Assembly (NCBI GenBank): GCA_029263395.1
Contig: JAJCXO010000015.1
Span: 1-34,026, forward strand
Direction of reading: 5' to 3'
From: Acidobacteriota bacterium
GTDB lineage: Bacteria > Acidobacteriota > Thermoanaerobaculia > Multivoradales > J023
Length of the DNA stretch: 34,026 nt
In this document: positions 6,633-18,600 of the stretch, one piece after another
Position numbering within the stretch: position 1 is the first letter of the stretch
How the letters are laid out: each line of letters starts with the position of its first letter
Translations under genes and position numbers: made by a program
Notes under the pieces: model-generated
What the model saw: only the letters and a program-made list of their open reading frames with translations
Told to the model about the DNA's origin: nothing
The model's database searches: none

Positions 6633-9600
6633 ATGACTAGCCAACGCGGCCAAACCGGCAACCGCGGCCCAGACGCCCAGCCTATCGCCGTCGTCGGTCT
6701 GGCGGGCCGCTATCCGGAAGCTGACTGCGTTGACCGCTTCTGGCAGAACCTGGCGGCCGGGAAAGACTGCATCCGGGAGATTCCGCGCGACCGCTGGGAC
6801 TATCGCCAGCGGGCGGCGCTCGGCAAGCCGGAGCTACGCTGGGGCGGTTTTATCGATGACGTTGATGCCTTCGATTCTCTGTTTTTCAACATCTCGCCCC
6901 GCGAGGCGGCCCTCATGGACCCCCAGGAGCGAATCTTCCTGGAAGTGGTGTGGGAAGTTCTGGAAGACGCTGGCTATCTGCCGGAGACGCTGGTTGCCAA
7001 GGGGGAAGACCGCGATGTCGGCGTGTTTGTCGGTGCGGTCTGGGCCTTCTACCAGACCGTGGGAGCCGAGGAAGCCTTCAAGGGCCATGTTGTTGGGGCC
7101 AATTCCTATCTCTGGGCGGTGGCCAACCGGGTTTCCTACACGCTCAATCTCACTGGCCCTAGCCTCGCGATCGATACCGCCTGTTCCTCGAGCCTGACGG
7201 CCCTGCACATGGCCTGCGAGGCTATCCGCCAAGGTGAATGTCGCGCCGCTATCGCCGGTGGAGTGAATCTGGACTTGCATCCGAGCAAGCGCGTGGTCAC
7301 CGCCGGCGGGGGTTTCCTTTCCCCCGACGGCCGCTGTTTCACCTTTGGCAACAAGGCCAACGGCTATGTGGCCGGAGAAGGTGTGGGGGCAGTGTTGCTC
7401 AAGCCCCTCTCCGATGCGGAGCGCGACGGCGACCAAATCCACGGGGTGATCCTGAGCACCGCCGTCAACCACGGTGGCAAAACAAGCGGTTTCACCGTGC
7501 CGCGGGCTCGGGCACAAAAAGCGCTGATCACCAGGGCTCTCGACCAGGCCGGCATCGACGCCCGAACGGTAAGCTACGTGGAGGCCCACGGCACCGGCAC
7601 CAAGCTGGGCGATCCGATCGAGATCCAGGCGTTGAGCGAGGCCTTCCGCAACCAGACCCAGGACACTAGCTTCTGCGCCATCGGCTCGGTGAAATCCAAC
7701 GTCGGCCACCTGGAGGCGGCGGCGGGTATCGCCGGCCTGACCAAGGTCCTGTTGCAATTTCGCCACGGTCAGCTGGCGCCCTCGATCCACACCGAGGAGC
7801 TCAACGAGCTGATCGACTTCGAGCGCACCCCCTTCGTGGTGCAGCGCCGGGCTGGGCTCTGGAAACGACCGGTGATCGACGGCGTCGAGATGCCGCGGCG
7901 GGCCGGTCTGAGCTCCTTCGGAGCCGGTGGGGCCAACGCGCACCTGATCTTGGAGGAGTATCGCTGCGCGGATCCGCGAGAGGATGCCACGGTCTCCCAG
8001 CGGCGCGCCGTGGCACCGCAACGAGGCAGCGAGGTTTTTGTGCTCTCCGCCCGCAGCGAGGAGCGTCTCACGGCCTACGCCGAGAAGTTCGCCGGGGCCC
8101 TCTCGGCCGGCTGGCTCGACGCTCTCGAGCTTTGTGACATCAGCTACACCCTGCAGTTGGGCCGCACCGGCTGGCGACACCGCCTGGCGGTGGTGGCACA
8201 TTCGCATGAGCAGTTCCTGGTCGGTTTGCGCTTCTTTCTCGAAGGCCGCAGCAACGTCGAAGTGATGACCGGAGATATCAAGAACGCCTCTTCCTTTGCG
8301 AGTTTGATCGACGGCGACGACCGGGAAGAGATCGTGCGCGTCCTGGTGCGCGGAGGGAATCCTCATAAATTGGCCCGCCGGTGGTGTGACGGAATTTTGC
8401 CGGATTGGTATCAGGTTCGGGATCCCCGCAGCGGTCGCCGGGTCTCGCTTCCGACCTATCCTTTCGCTCTGGAAAAGCACTGGATCGGCACCGACGAGCC
8501 CATCCGCGGCGCTCAGACGGTGCAGGCGCTCCACACCTTCATCGACGCCAACGTGTCAACCTTCGGACGCCAGGCCTACCGCAAGGTTTTCGACGCCGAA
8601 CATTTCGTGTTCGGCGACCACGTCATCGGCGGCGAGCCGATGCTGCCGGAAGTCAGCTATCTGGAGATGGCGCGGGCCGCTGGTGAGCTGGCCTGCGGCC
8701 GTCCGGTAAGGCGGCTCGAGAACATCGTCAGGTCCAAACCCATCACCCTCGCCGAATGTGGCAAAGAGATTTTCATCGAGCTCGAGCTTGTGGCAGACCA
8801 TCTGCGCTTCGAGATTTGCGGCGCAGGATCGGCGGATGCGCGCGACGTCTACGCCCGCGGCGAGCTCTTCTTTGAAGCTTCGGCCGCGGAGTTGCCGGAT
8901 CCGCCGCGGCGGCAGCTTCACCAGACGGTTTATCCCCTCACCAAGGGCCAGCAGGGCATCTGGTTCCTCTGCCGCCTGGCGCCGGAAGCCTACGCCTACA
9001 ACATCCCCTTCGCCTTCCACGTCGGCCGGGGAACGGATCCCAGCAAGCTGCGGCGCGCCTTGCAAGTGCTCCAAGATCGCCATCCGGCTCTGCGGACCGT
9101 CTTCCGAGAGATCGACGGAGAACCCCGGCAATACGTCATGGAGCCAAGCGAGGTCAGCTTCCAAGAGGAGGATCTCTCCCACCTCGACGGCGACGCGGTG
9201 ATCGCGCACCTCCTGGGGACGACTCGGATTCCCTTTGATCTGGAGACGGGACCGCTGCTGCGGGTCTTCTTCTTCCATCGCGGCCGCCAGCGGCCGATTC
9301 TCCTGATCAACATCCATCACCTGGTCTTCGACGGTGTCTCTTACAACACGCTCATCGACGAGCTCCTCACCGTCTACGGAGCGGAGCTCGCCGGCCCAGA
9401 ACACTCCGGCCCAGAACACGGTCTGGCGCCGGTGGGGGAGAGCTTCGCCGCCTTTGAGGCCTGGCAGCGGCAGATGCTGGCCTCGCCGGCAGGCGAGAAG
9501 CTCCTCGCCTACTGGCGCGAGCAGCTAGCGCACGCCCCGCGGCAGCTCGATCTGCCCCTGGACTTGCCCCGCCCGGCGAGGCGGAGCTTCGCCGGCGCCA

Positions 9601-12600
9601 CCCTCGACGTGGAGCTCAATAGCAGCTTCGTCTTGCAGCTCCGGGGTCTGGCCCGAAGCTGCAAGACGAATCTCTTCAGCCTCTGCCTGGGGGCTTTTGG
9701 CCTTCTCTTGGCGCGTACCACCCGGCAGCCGGAGGTGGTGATCGCCACCGCGGCGACGGGGCGGCCGGACGAGCGCTGGCAGGGGGTCGTCGGCTATTTT
9801 GTCAACCTGTTGCCGGTCCGGATGAGCTTCGCGGGAAATCCGCCGCTGCGGAGCGCGATCAAAGCGGTGCAAAAGGCCGTTTTCGGGCTCCTGGAGCACG
9901 CCGATCTTCCCTTCCCGGCCCTCGTCGAAGCCTTGGGCATCCTGCCGGAAGCGGATCATTCCCCGCTCTGCCAGGCCAGTTTCATCTGGCAGAATCTGCG
10001 TGCCAATCTCAGCCGGGAGTATGGGCCAGGACGTGAGAACCACGCACTTTCCCTGGAACCGGTCGAAGGCGTTCACCAGGTCGGCGAGATCGAGCTCAGC
10101 TTGGAGATTTTCGATCTCCAGGACCACCTCCATCTGATCTTCAAATACGATCCCACCCTCTTCCATCGGGAGCGGATCTGTCGCCTGGCGGAACATTACG
10201 AGGTTTTGCTCGCGGGCTTCGCCGAGGGGCTAGAAACGGGGGTCCTCGATCTGGAATGGCTCTCCGGGGCGGCGCGGCATCAGCTGCTGACCCACAGCCA
10301 CGGCCCTCCCCTGGAGGGGTCGACGGTCAGTCTTCAAACGGCTTTTGCCGCCGCCGCCGCAACCTTTGCCGACGCCCCGGCCCTGCGCTTCGGAGACCAG
10401 GTCTTGACCTACACAGCGCTGGACCGGCGGACCAACCGCCTGGCGCGCCGTTTGCGGGAGATGGGAGTGGGTCCCGACGTGCGGGTCGGGATCCGCATGC
10501 AGCGCTCGATCGCAATGGCGGAGGCCGTGCTGGCGGTGCTCAAGGCCGGGGGCGCCTGGGTGCCGATGGATCCGGCCTACCCGGAAGAGCGCCTGCTAAG
10601 GATGGAGCAAGACGCCGCCCCCGGAGTGGTCCTCACCGAGGCTAGCCTCACCGGGCTTGGCCTCAGCGATGTTGGCCTCACGACAGACCTGTCTCAAGAA
10701 GACGCCGCTCTTGCAGAGGTGGCCTCGGCCCAGAACCTGCTCTTCGTGATCTACACCTCCGGCTCGACCGGCAGGCCGAAGGGTGTCGCCATGAGCCGCG
10801 GTGCCATCGCCAACTTGATCCGCTGGCAGATCGGTCTCGAGACCTTCCGGCCGAGACTACGCACCGTACAATTGGCGTCCCTGAGCTTCGACGTTTCGGT
10901 GCAAGAGCTCTTCGAAACCTGGTGCAGCGGCGGCGAGGTCGTGTTGGTGAGCGAAGAGCTGCGGCGCGACGCAAACGCCTTGCTGGGCTTCCTCCGCGAC
11001 CGCCGGATCCAGCGCATGCACCAGCCTTTTGTTGGCCTGCAGGCTCTGGCTGCGGCCTTTGAGGATGCTGCCGTTGAGGATGTGGCCGACGAGGGAAGGG
11101 GGATCGTTCCCACCTCTCTGAGGGAAGTTTACACAGCGGGCGAAGCGCTCCAGGCGAGCCAACCGCTGCGGAGCTTTTTCAAGGCCCTGCCAGACTGCTC
11201 GTTCCACAACCATTACGGGCCCACCGAAGCCCACGTGGTTACGGCCTTCGATCTGCCGCGGAATTCCGACGACTGGACGGCCCTACCCCCGATCGGTGCG
11301 CCCATCGCCAGGGCACGGATCGAGCTGCTTGATCCTCGGTTGCACCGGGTACCCATCGGGGTCTGCGGAGAGCTCTATATTGCCGGCGCCAATCTGGCTC
11401 GGGGCTATCTGGACCGTCCGGGGCTGACCGCGGCGCGTTTTGTGCCCGATCCCAACACCCATGGCGAGCGCTTCTACCGCACCGGAGATCTGGCACGTTG
11501 GCGGACGGACGGGCAGATCGAGTACCTGGGGCGCTGCGATCACCAGGTCAAGGTCCGGGGTTACCGCATTGAGCCGGGAGAGATCGAAGCCCTGCTGAGC
11601 GGCCAGGAGAACGTGCGAGATGCCGCGGTTGTCGTCCACGAGGTGTCCTCCGGGGACCGCCGGCTGACGGCTTTTGTCGTGTCGGCCGGTGCTGCGCCCG
11701 TCGGTTCCGAGCCGACCGGTGCCGCGCCAGGCGGTGCCGAGTCGGTCAGTGCCGAGTCAGGGGACAGCCGGGAGATCATCGACGATGTGTTGGCCGCATC
11801 GCTGCGCCGGATCTTGACGAGCCGTCTGCCGAGTTACATGGTTCCCTCGGCGATCGTCTTCTTGTCCCGCTTCCCGAGCCTGCCCAGCGGCAAGTTGAAC
11901 CGCCGGGCCCTCCAGGAGCGGGCCGTGGCCGGCGCTGCCGCGCCAGGTGGGTCGGGCCGGATCGCTCCTCGGACGACGGAGGAGGAGCTGTTGTGCGGGA
12001 TCTGGGCGGAAGGCTTAACTGCACCGGCGGCGTCGATCGGGGCGGAGAGCCATTTCTTCGAGCTCGGAGGCAACAGCCTGACGGCGACGCGGCTGTGTGC
12101 TCTGATCCGCAAGACCTTCGCCGTGGAAGTCCCTCTGGCGGAGATCTTCGCGCACCCCACCGTCGGAGCGTTGGCGATCCGGCTGGCAGCCTTCCAGATT
12201 GACAGCCCGGTCCTGGCGCCGCCGACTCGCGCCCGCCGCCCGGATCCGCTGCCACTGTCCTTCACCCAACCACTGTCCTTCAGTCAGCCACTGTCCTTCG
12301 CCCAAGAGCGTCTGTGGTTCCTGGATCGCTTGGAGGGGCCCGCGACAACCTACAGCATGCCCTACGCCTGGCGTCTCGAGGGAGCCGTGGAAGCTGGGGC
12401 TTTGAGCCGCGCTCTGCGGGCCCTGGTCGACCGTCATGAGAGCCTACGAACCCACTTCGCCGCCTCGGCCGGCGACTCCGCCCGGCAGATCATCGAGCCA
12501 CCGGCAGGATTCGGCTTGCGGGTGGTGGATCTCTCAGGCCTTCCCCTCGCCCCGGCCGAGGCGACGGCAACAGCCTTGGTGAACCGCGACACCGCCACTC

Positions 12601-15600
12601 CTTTCGAGCTCGATCGGGGACCTCTCTTCCGCGTCACCCTGCTGCGGCTCCGCGACGATCTGCATGTGCTGTCGCTCAACATGCATCACATCATTTCCGA
12701 CGGTTGGTCCCTCGGGGTGATCCAGACCGAGCTGCCGCTTTTGTACCGGGCATGCCGCGCTGGGGAAGATCCGTCCACGGTCCTGCCGCCGCTGCCGATC
12801 CAATACGCCGACTATGCCCTTTGGCAGCGGGATTGGCTGCGCGGCGAGGCCCTGGCAGGGCAACTGGCGTATTGGACTCGGCAGTTGGAGAGCTGCCCTC
12901 AATCCTTGGACCTGCCCACCCTCGGCCCGCGTCCGGTGATGCAGACCTTCCGCGGCCAGGTCCGGAGCTTTCGGGTCAACTCCGAGCTGACCCAGGCGCT
13001 GCGGCAGCTCGCGCTGCAGACCCGCGGCACCCTCTTCCTGGTGCTCGAGGCAGCCTTTGCCGAGCTCCTCGGACGTTTCAGTGGTGTCCGCGAAGTCAAC
13101 GTCGGCACCCCGGTGGCCAACCGCCGCTACGTCGAGCTGGAATCCTTGATCGGCTTTTTCGTCAATCCCCTCGTCCTGCGTAACACCTTGGATGGAGAGC
13201 TCACGGTGCGGCAACGGATCGCGCAGGTGCGCGAGACCGCTCTCGACGCCTTCGCCCACCAGGACCTGCCTTTCGAGAAGCTGATCGAAGCGCTGAACCC
13301 GGTGCGCGACACCAGCCGCTCAGCCCTCTTCCAGGTGATGTTCGCGTTGCAGGGCGAGTCCATGGACGAGTTCGAGCTGCCGGGCACCAGCTCCTCAGCC
13401 TGGGGGATCGACTATTCCATCGCCAACATCGCCAAGTTCGACCTCACGTTGAACCTGGCCGAGGCCGGCGACGACGGCCTCTCAGGCGACCTGATCTACA
13501 ACACGGACTTGTTCGATCCTGACCTGATCGAGCGCATGACCGCGTGTTTCGTCGAGCTGCTGCGAGGTTTTGCGGCGAGCTCACCAAAACAGAAGGCTCA
13601 CCAGCTTTCCATGCTGACCGCGGCGCAGGAGCGTGAGGTTTTGGAGGAGTTCAACGCTCCCGCCGCCCCGCTCGGGGACTCCGACCCGGTTCCTCAGCGC
13701 ATTCGCGATCAGGCCTCGCGGAGACCCGACGCGCTCGCCTTGAGGTCGGGCCGCAAATCACTCACCTTCCGGGAGCTCGACCGGCGCAGCAACCAGGTGG
13801 CGCATCACCTTGTCCGCCAGGGTGTGAGGCCCGGGGAACGGGTCGCCCTGGTCATGGATCGCAGCATCGAGCTGGTGACGGGCCTGCTGGGGGTCCTCAG
13901 AGCCGGGGCCGTGTACGTTCCTTTGGATCCGAAGTCACCCACCGAGCGCCTGCGCTTTATGGTGGAAGACGCCGACTGTAAGGTGCGGCTGACCAAGGCG
14001 GAGGTCGGCGGGATCCTAGCGTCGCCCTGGGCTAGCGTCCCGGCCCCGACGTTCGATGCACTGCCTTGCAAGACGCTGCCCGGCCATACGCTGCCAGGCA
14101 ATGCGCCGGGCGGCCATACGCTGCCCGGCAATGCGCCGGCTTATGTGATCTACACCTCGGGCTCGACCGGCAATCCCAAAGGGGTGGTGATTTCTCATCA
14201 GAGCTTGGCCGGCCTGGTGGCCTGGTACCTTCGCGAGTACGAAGTGCGAGAGGGCGATCACGCGACGCTGATCGCCGGCCCCGCCTTCGATGCGTCGGTC
14301 TTCGAGATCTGGCCCTGTCTTTGCGGCGGCGCTTCCCTGGAGGTGGTCGACGACGAGTTCTTGGTGCCCGAGCTGCTGGCGGAATTTTTCAACCGGAAGC
14401 GGCCCACCCACGCCTTCGTGCCGACGCCGCTGATGGAGCTGATGCTGAGAACGCAGTGTCTCGATCGCATCCGCACCCTGCGGTATCTGCAGATCGGCGG
14501 GGATCGGCTCATGAGCCGGCCCGCGGAGGCTCTCCCCTTTGCCATCGTCAACAACTATGGGCCAGCAGAGTGTACCGTGGTGTCCACGGTAAGCACGGTT
14601 TCGAGCGTGGCCCAGGTCTCGAGCGTGGCACAGGTCTCGAGCGTGGCCCAGGTCTCGAGCGCGGTCCAGGTCTCGAGCGCTGCCCAGGCGGCAGTCGCGG
14701 CAAACCCGCCGTCCATCGGTTGCCCCATTCCCGGTGCTCGGGTCTACAGCCTGGACGCGTACCTGAACCCGGTCCCGCCGTTGGTAGCAGGGGAGCTCTG
14801 TCTTGCTGGGACCGGTCTGTCTCAGGGTTACCTGCACCGCCGCGGTCTCAGCGCTGAAAAATTTGTCCCGAACCCCTTCGCCGCGGCGGTTGGGGAACGC
14901 CTGTATCGAACCGGCGATCTCGGCTACTGGCTGTCGAACGGCAAACTTGCTTTTCTGGGGCGCATCGATCATCAGGTGAAGCTGCGCGGTTTCCGCATCG
15001 AACTCGGGGAGATCGAGGCGCGCTTGGTGAGCCATGAGCAGGTGACGGGCGCCTGTGTCGTCGTTGTGACGATGGACAACCAGCCAGCGGGGAGTGACGG
15101 ACGCCTGGCGGCGGTTGTACGGTGCGCAGGTGAAGGATGTGCGGGCGAGAGAGTTGCGGGGGACAGTCCCGGGGCGAGTCATTTCATCGATTTTCTGTCG
15201 CACAACTTGCCCGACTACATGGTGCCGAGCGTCTGGCTTTTCGTCACCAGTCTGCCGCTTACGGCCAATGGCAAGATAGATCGCGAGGCCGTCCTGAAGT
15301 TGGCCCGCGAAGCCGCAGCGGTTGAGAAGGTGAGGGAGCATGTGGCCGAGAAGGTGACGGCCCCGCGCACCACCGAAGAAGAGCTGCTGGCGGAGATCTG
15401 GGCAGAGGTGTTGGGGAGAGACGCCTCCAAGATAGGTGTGGAGACGGATTTTTTTGCCTTGGGCGGCCATAGCCTGTCGGCGGTCCGCCTGACCGCACTG
15501 GTGCGCCAAACCTTCGACGTGGAGCTGCCGCTGCGCGAGGTCTTCGCAAGGCCCACGATCCGTGCCCTGGCCTCGTATCTGCCGAGCTTGCGGCATCAGG

Positions 15601-18600
15601 GCCCAACCTTGACTCCGCCGCAGCCGCGACCGATGACGATGCCGCGGCTGCTGCCGATTTCGTTCGCCCAGGAGCGACTCTGGATCCTCGATCGCCTTGA
15701 AGGTCCCTCCGCGACCTACAACATCCCGCACGCACTGCGCCTCGAAGGCAAGCTCAATGTCGCCGCCCTCGAGCGCGCCCTCGGCGAGATCGTGTCTCGT
15801 CATGAAAGTCTGCGCAGCCGCTTTGTTGTGCTGACGGACGAAAATTCCACGGTGACTCAGAAGATCGAGCCGCCGGCAGACTTCCCCCTGCCCTGGGTGG
15901 ATCTCTCCGGCCTGCCTGCCGCCGCTGCCGAGGACAGCGCGATGGCGCTGGTGCGGCGGGACGCCGTTGCCCCCTTCGACCTGGATCAGGGCCCCTTCCT
16001 GCGCGCCTCCCTGCTGGGTCTGCGCGGCGAGGTCCATGTGCTGGTCCTTAGCATGCATCACATCGTGTCCGACGGTTGGTCCTTCGGTGTGTTCAATCGC
16101 GAGCTGTCGGCCTTTTACAAGGCCTTTCGTGCGGGTGTTGATCCCTCCACCGTTGCGCCGCCGCTCGCGGTGCAGCCGCTTCTCGTTCAGTACCCCGACT
16201 ACGCACTCTGGCAGCGGGATTGGCTGCAAGGTGAGACCCTGGAGGGGCAGTTGGGGTATTGGGTCCGCAAGCTCAAAGGTGCGCCGGAATCCCTGGACCT
16301 GCCCCTGCGGGGTCCGCGCCCAGCAACCCGGACCTATCGCGGCACCATGGAGAGGTTCCGGCTAAGCCAGCAGCTGACGGAGGGTCTAAGGCGCTTGGCG
16401 GCAGCGACCCGCGGCACCCTCTTCCTGGTGCTGGAAGCGGCCTTCGCCGAGCTGCTGGGACGGTATAGCGGGGCCCGGGATGTCTGTGTGGGAACCCCGG
16501 TATCGAATCGACGGTTCGCGGAGCTGGAGCCGCTCATCGGTTGTTTCATCAACACCTTGGTGGTGCGTAACACGCTGAATCGCGGCACGGTACGGGAGCG
16601 CATCGACACGCTGCGGGGGACTGTCCTGGACGCCTTCGCCCATCAGGATGTGCCCTTCGAGCGCTTGGTGGAAGTCCTCAATCCGGTCCGGGACGCGAGC
16701 CGCTCTCCCATCTTTCAGGTCATGATGGTCTTGCAGAACGCCTCGATGCCGGCCTTGGAGCTCGAGGGTCTCACCGTCCAAGAGTTGCCCCAGCGCACCA
16801 CCACCGCCAAATTTGATCTCACCCTCTACCTGATGGAGGACGGCGACGGCCTGGCCGCCGGTATCGAATACAACGTCGATCTTTTCGACCTCTCTTTGAT
16901 TCGGCGGATGGCCCGGCAACTGCGCACCCTGCTGGAGAGCTTCACCGCACACTCTGATGGCGGCATTGGGGATCTGAGCTTGATGACCGTGGCGGAGCGT
17001 TTCCAGGTGCTCGGCGAGTGGAACGACACGGCCGTCCGTCGCCGCCCATGGCCGGGGCTTCACGCCGGCTTCGAGGAGCAGGCACGCCGGTCGCCGCGGG
17101 CCGTCGCTCTGGTTTATGCCGGGCAGCCAACAACCTACGGCGAGCTCAACTCCCGCGCCGATCAGCTGGCCGCCCACCTGCTGGCCGCCCACCTGCTGGA
17201 GAAGGGCATCGCGTGCGAGACGCGAGTTGCGATCCTCTTACCGCGCTCTCCCGCCCTGATCGCGGGGCTGCTTGGGATTCTCAAGACCGGAAGCACTTAC
17301 GTCCCGCTGGATCCCGCCTATCCCCGGGACCGCCTGGGATTCATGCTGGACGATGCTGACGTCGCTGTTCTGGTGACGAGCCGCGAAGCGCTCGCGGCGA
17401 GTGCTCTCGAGCCCACCTGTGCGGTTTTGTTCGAGGACGACCTCTTGGCGGAAGATCCGCCGCTTGCGGGATGGACCCAGCCTGCCGCGGCCGTTTCTCC
17501 CGCGGTAGTCGTCGATCCCCGCCAGCTGGCGTATCTGATCTACACCTCTGGATCCACCGGCCGGCCCAAAGCTGTTGCTATCGAGCACGGCTCCGCTACA
17601 GCTCTCCTCGACTGGGCACAGACGGTTTTTCAGGTCGACGACCTGCGGGGCGTGCCGGCCATCAGCTCGGTCTGCTTCGACCTCTCGGTGTTCGAAATTT
17701 TTCTCCCCTTGAGCGTCGGCGGAACGGTTTATCTCGCCGACGACGCCCTGGCGATCCAGGATCTCGAGGGGCGGGAACATTTGACCATGATCCAGACCGT
17801 ACCCTCGGTGGCCGCGGAGCTGGTCCGCGCCCAGGCGGTACCGCCTGGGATCAAGGTTTTTGTCCTGGCCGGCGAGCCCCTGCCGGGGGAGCTGGTTCAG
17901 GCGATGTATGCAATTCCCTCGGTGGAGAAGGTCTGCGACCTTTACGGAGCCAGTGAGGACACCACCCACTCCACCTACACCCTGCGGCGGGCCGGAGGCC
18001 CCCAGACGGTTGGCAGGCCGTTGCACAACCGGCGGCTCTTCCTGCTGGACGCCGGCCTCCGTCCGGTTCCCACGGCAGCGGTCGGCGAGGTTCACCTCGG
18101 CGGAGCAGGGCTGGCCCGTTGTTATCTGCACCGGCCCGGGCTGACCGCTGAGCGCTTCGTGCCCGACCCCTACTCGGGCGAACTGGGCGGGCCGGGCGAA
18201 CGTATCTACCGCACCGGCGATTTGGGCCGATTTTGTGACAACGGCGAGATCCAGATCCTCGGACGCCTCGACCACCAGGTGAAGATCCGCGGCTTCCGCA
18301 TCGAGATCGGGGAGATCGAGGCCCGGCTCTCCCGCCACCAGGGAGTTGAGGAAGCCTGCGTCGTGGTTGACGAGAGCAGCTCCGGCAAGCAGCTGATCGG
18401 CGTGATCCGAGCCGCTGCCGAAGGGCCCACAAAAGGGCCGCGAGTGGAACAACCGCAAGCGGAGGAGCTGCGAAGCTTTCTGGCGGGATCGTTGCCCAAC
18501 TACATGATCCCGACCGCGCTTCTGAGCTTCGCCGAGCTGCCCAAGAACCCGAACGGCAAGGTCGATCGCCGGACGTTACTGCGGCAGGCGCGGCAATTAC

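Larger units (their letters stand above)
8931..12190 (+). other. NRPS module 1 (C-A-PCP), proline-like pocket
   Basis: C1 (8931 to about 10260) begins PLTKGQQGIWFL and has HHLVFDG at 9315-9335. This matches condensation domains that follow PKS modules rather than the LCL type of the later ones. In A1 (about 10290-11920) the ten pocket residues read by aligning core motifs to GrsA are D-V-Q-H-Y-A-H-V-V-K. As I recall, the proline code is DVQLIAHVVK (8 of 10 shared), so Pro or a cyclic relative such as pipecolate is likely. The carrier domain ends the module; its attachment Ser codon is 12075-12077 (ELGGNSL). Repeats lie at 9391-9420 and about 11683-11760. Confidence 0.75.
12252..15590 (+). other. 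NRPS module 2 (C-A-PCP), aliphatic pocket (weak)
   Basis: C2 is LCL-like (SFAQERLWFLDRLEG, HHIISDG). A2 (about 13680-15290) has pocket residues D-A-F-F-Q-G-N-V-V-K. This is nearest to a leucine code, DAWFLGNVVK as I recall (8 of 10), but Gln at the fifth position is unusual, so Leu/Val/Ile-like is a weak prediction. An 18-bp repeat array (14598-14687) directly follows pocket positions 330-331. PCP2 has its Ser codon at 15471-15473 (ALGGHSL). Confidence 0.65.

Noticed and set aside
8529-8930. Complete dehydratase plus ACP
   Set aside because: Only the first hot-dog motif is present; there is no DxxxQ-type motif and no GxDS carrier motif before C1 begins.
14016-16229. 737-codon minus-strand frame antisense to modules 2 and 3
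   Set aside because: It is antisense to clear NRPS motifs, and its composition (His, Gln, Arg, Gly) is what antisense reading of GC-rich code gives. Similar long frames at 6834-8534, 12534-13259, 17238-18458, 21936-22982, 24852-26093 and 26190-27458 are rejected for the same reason.
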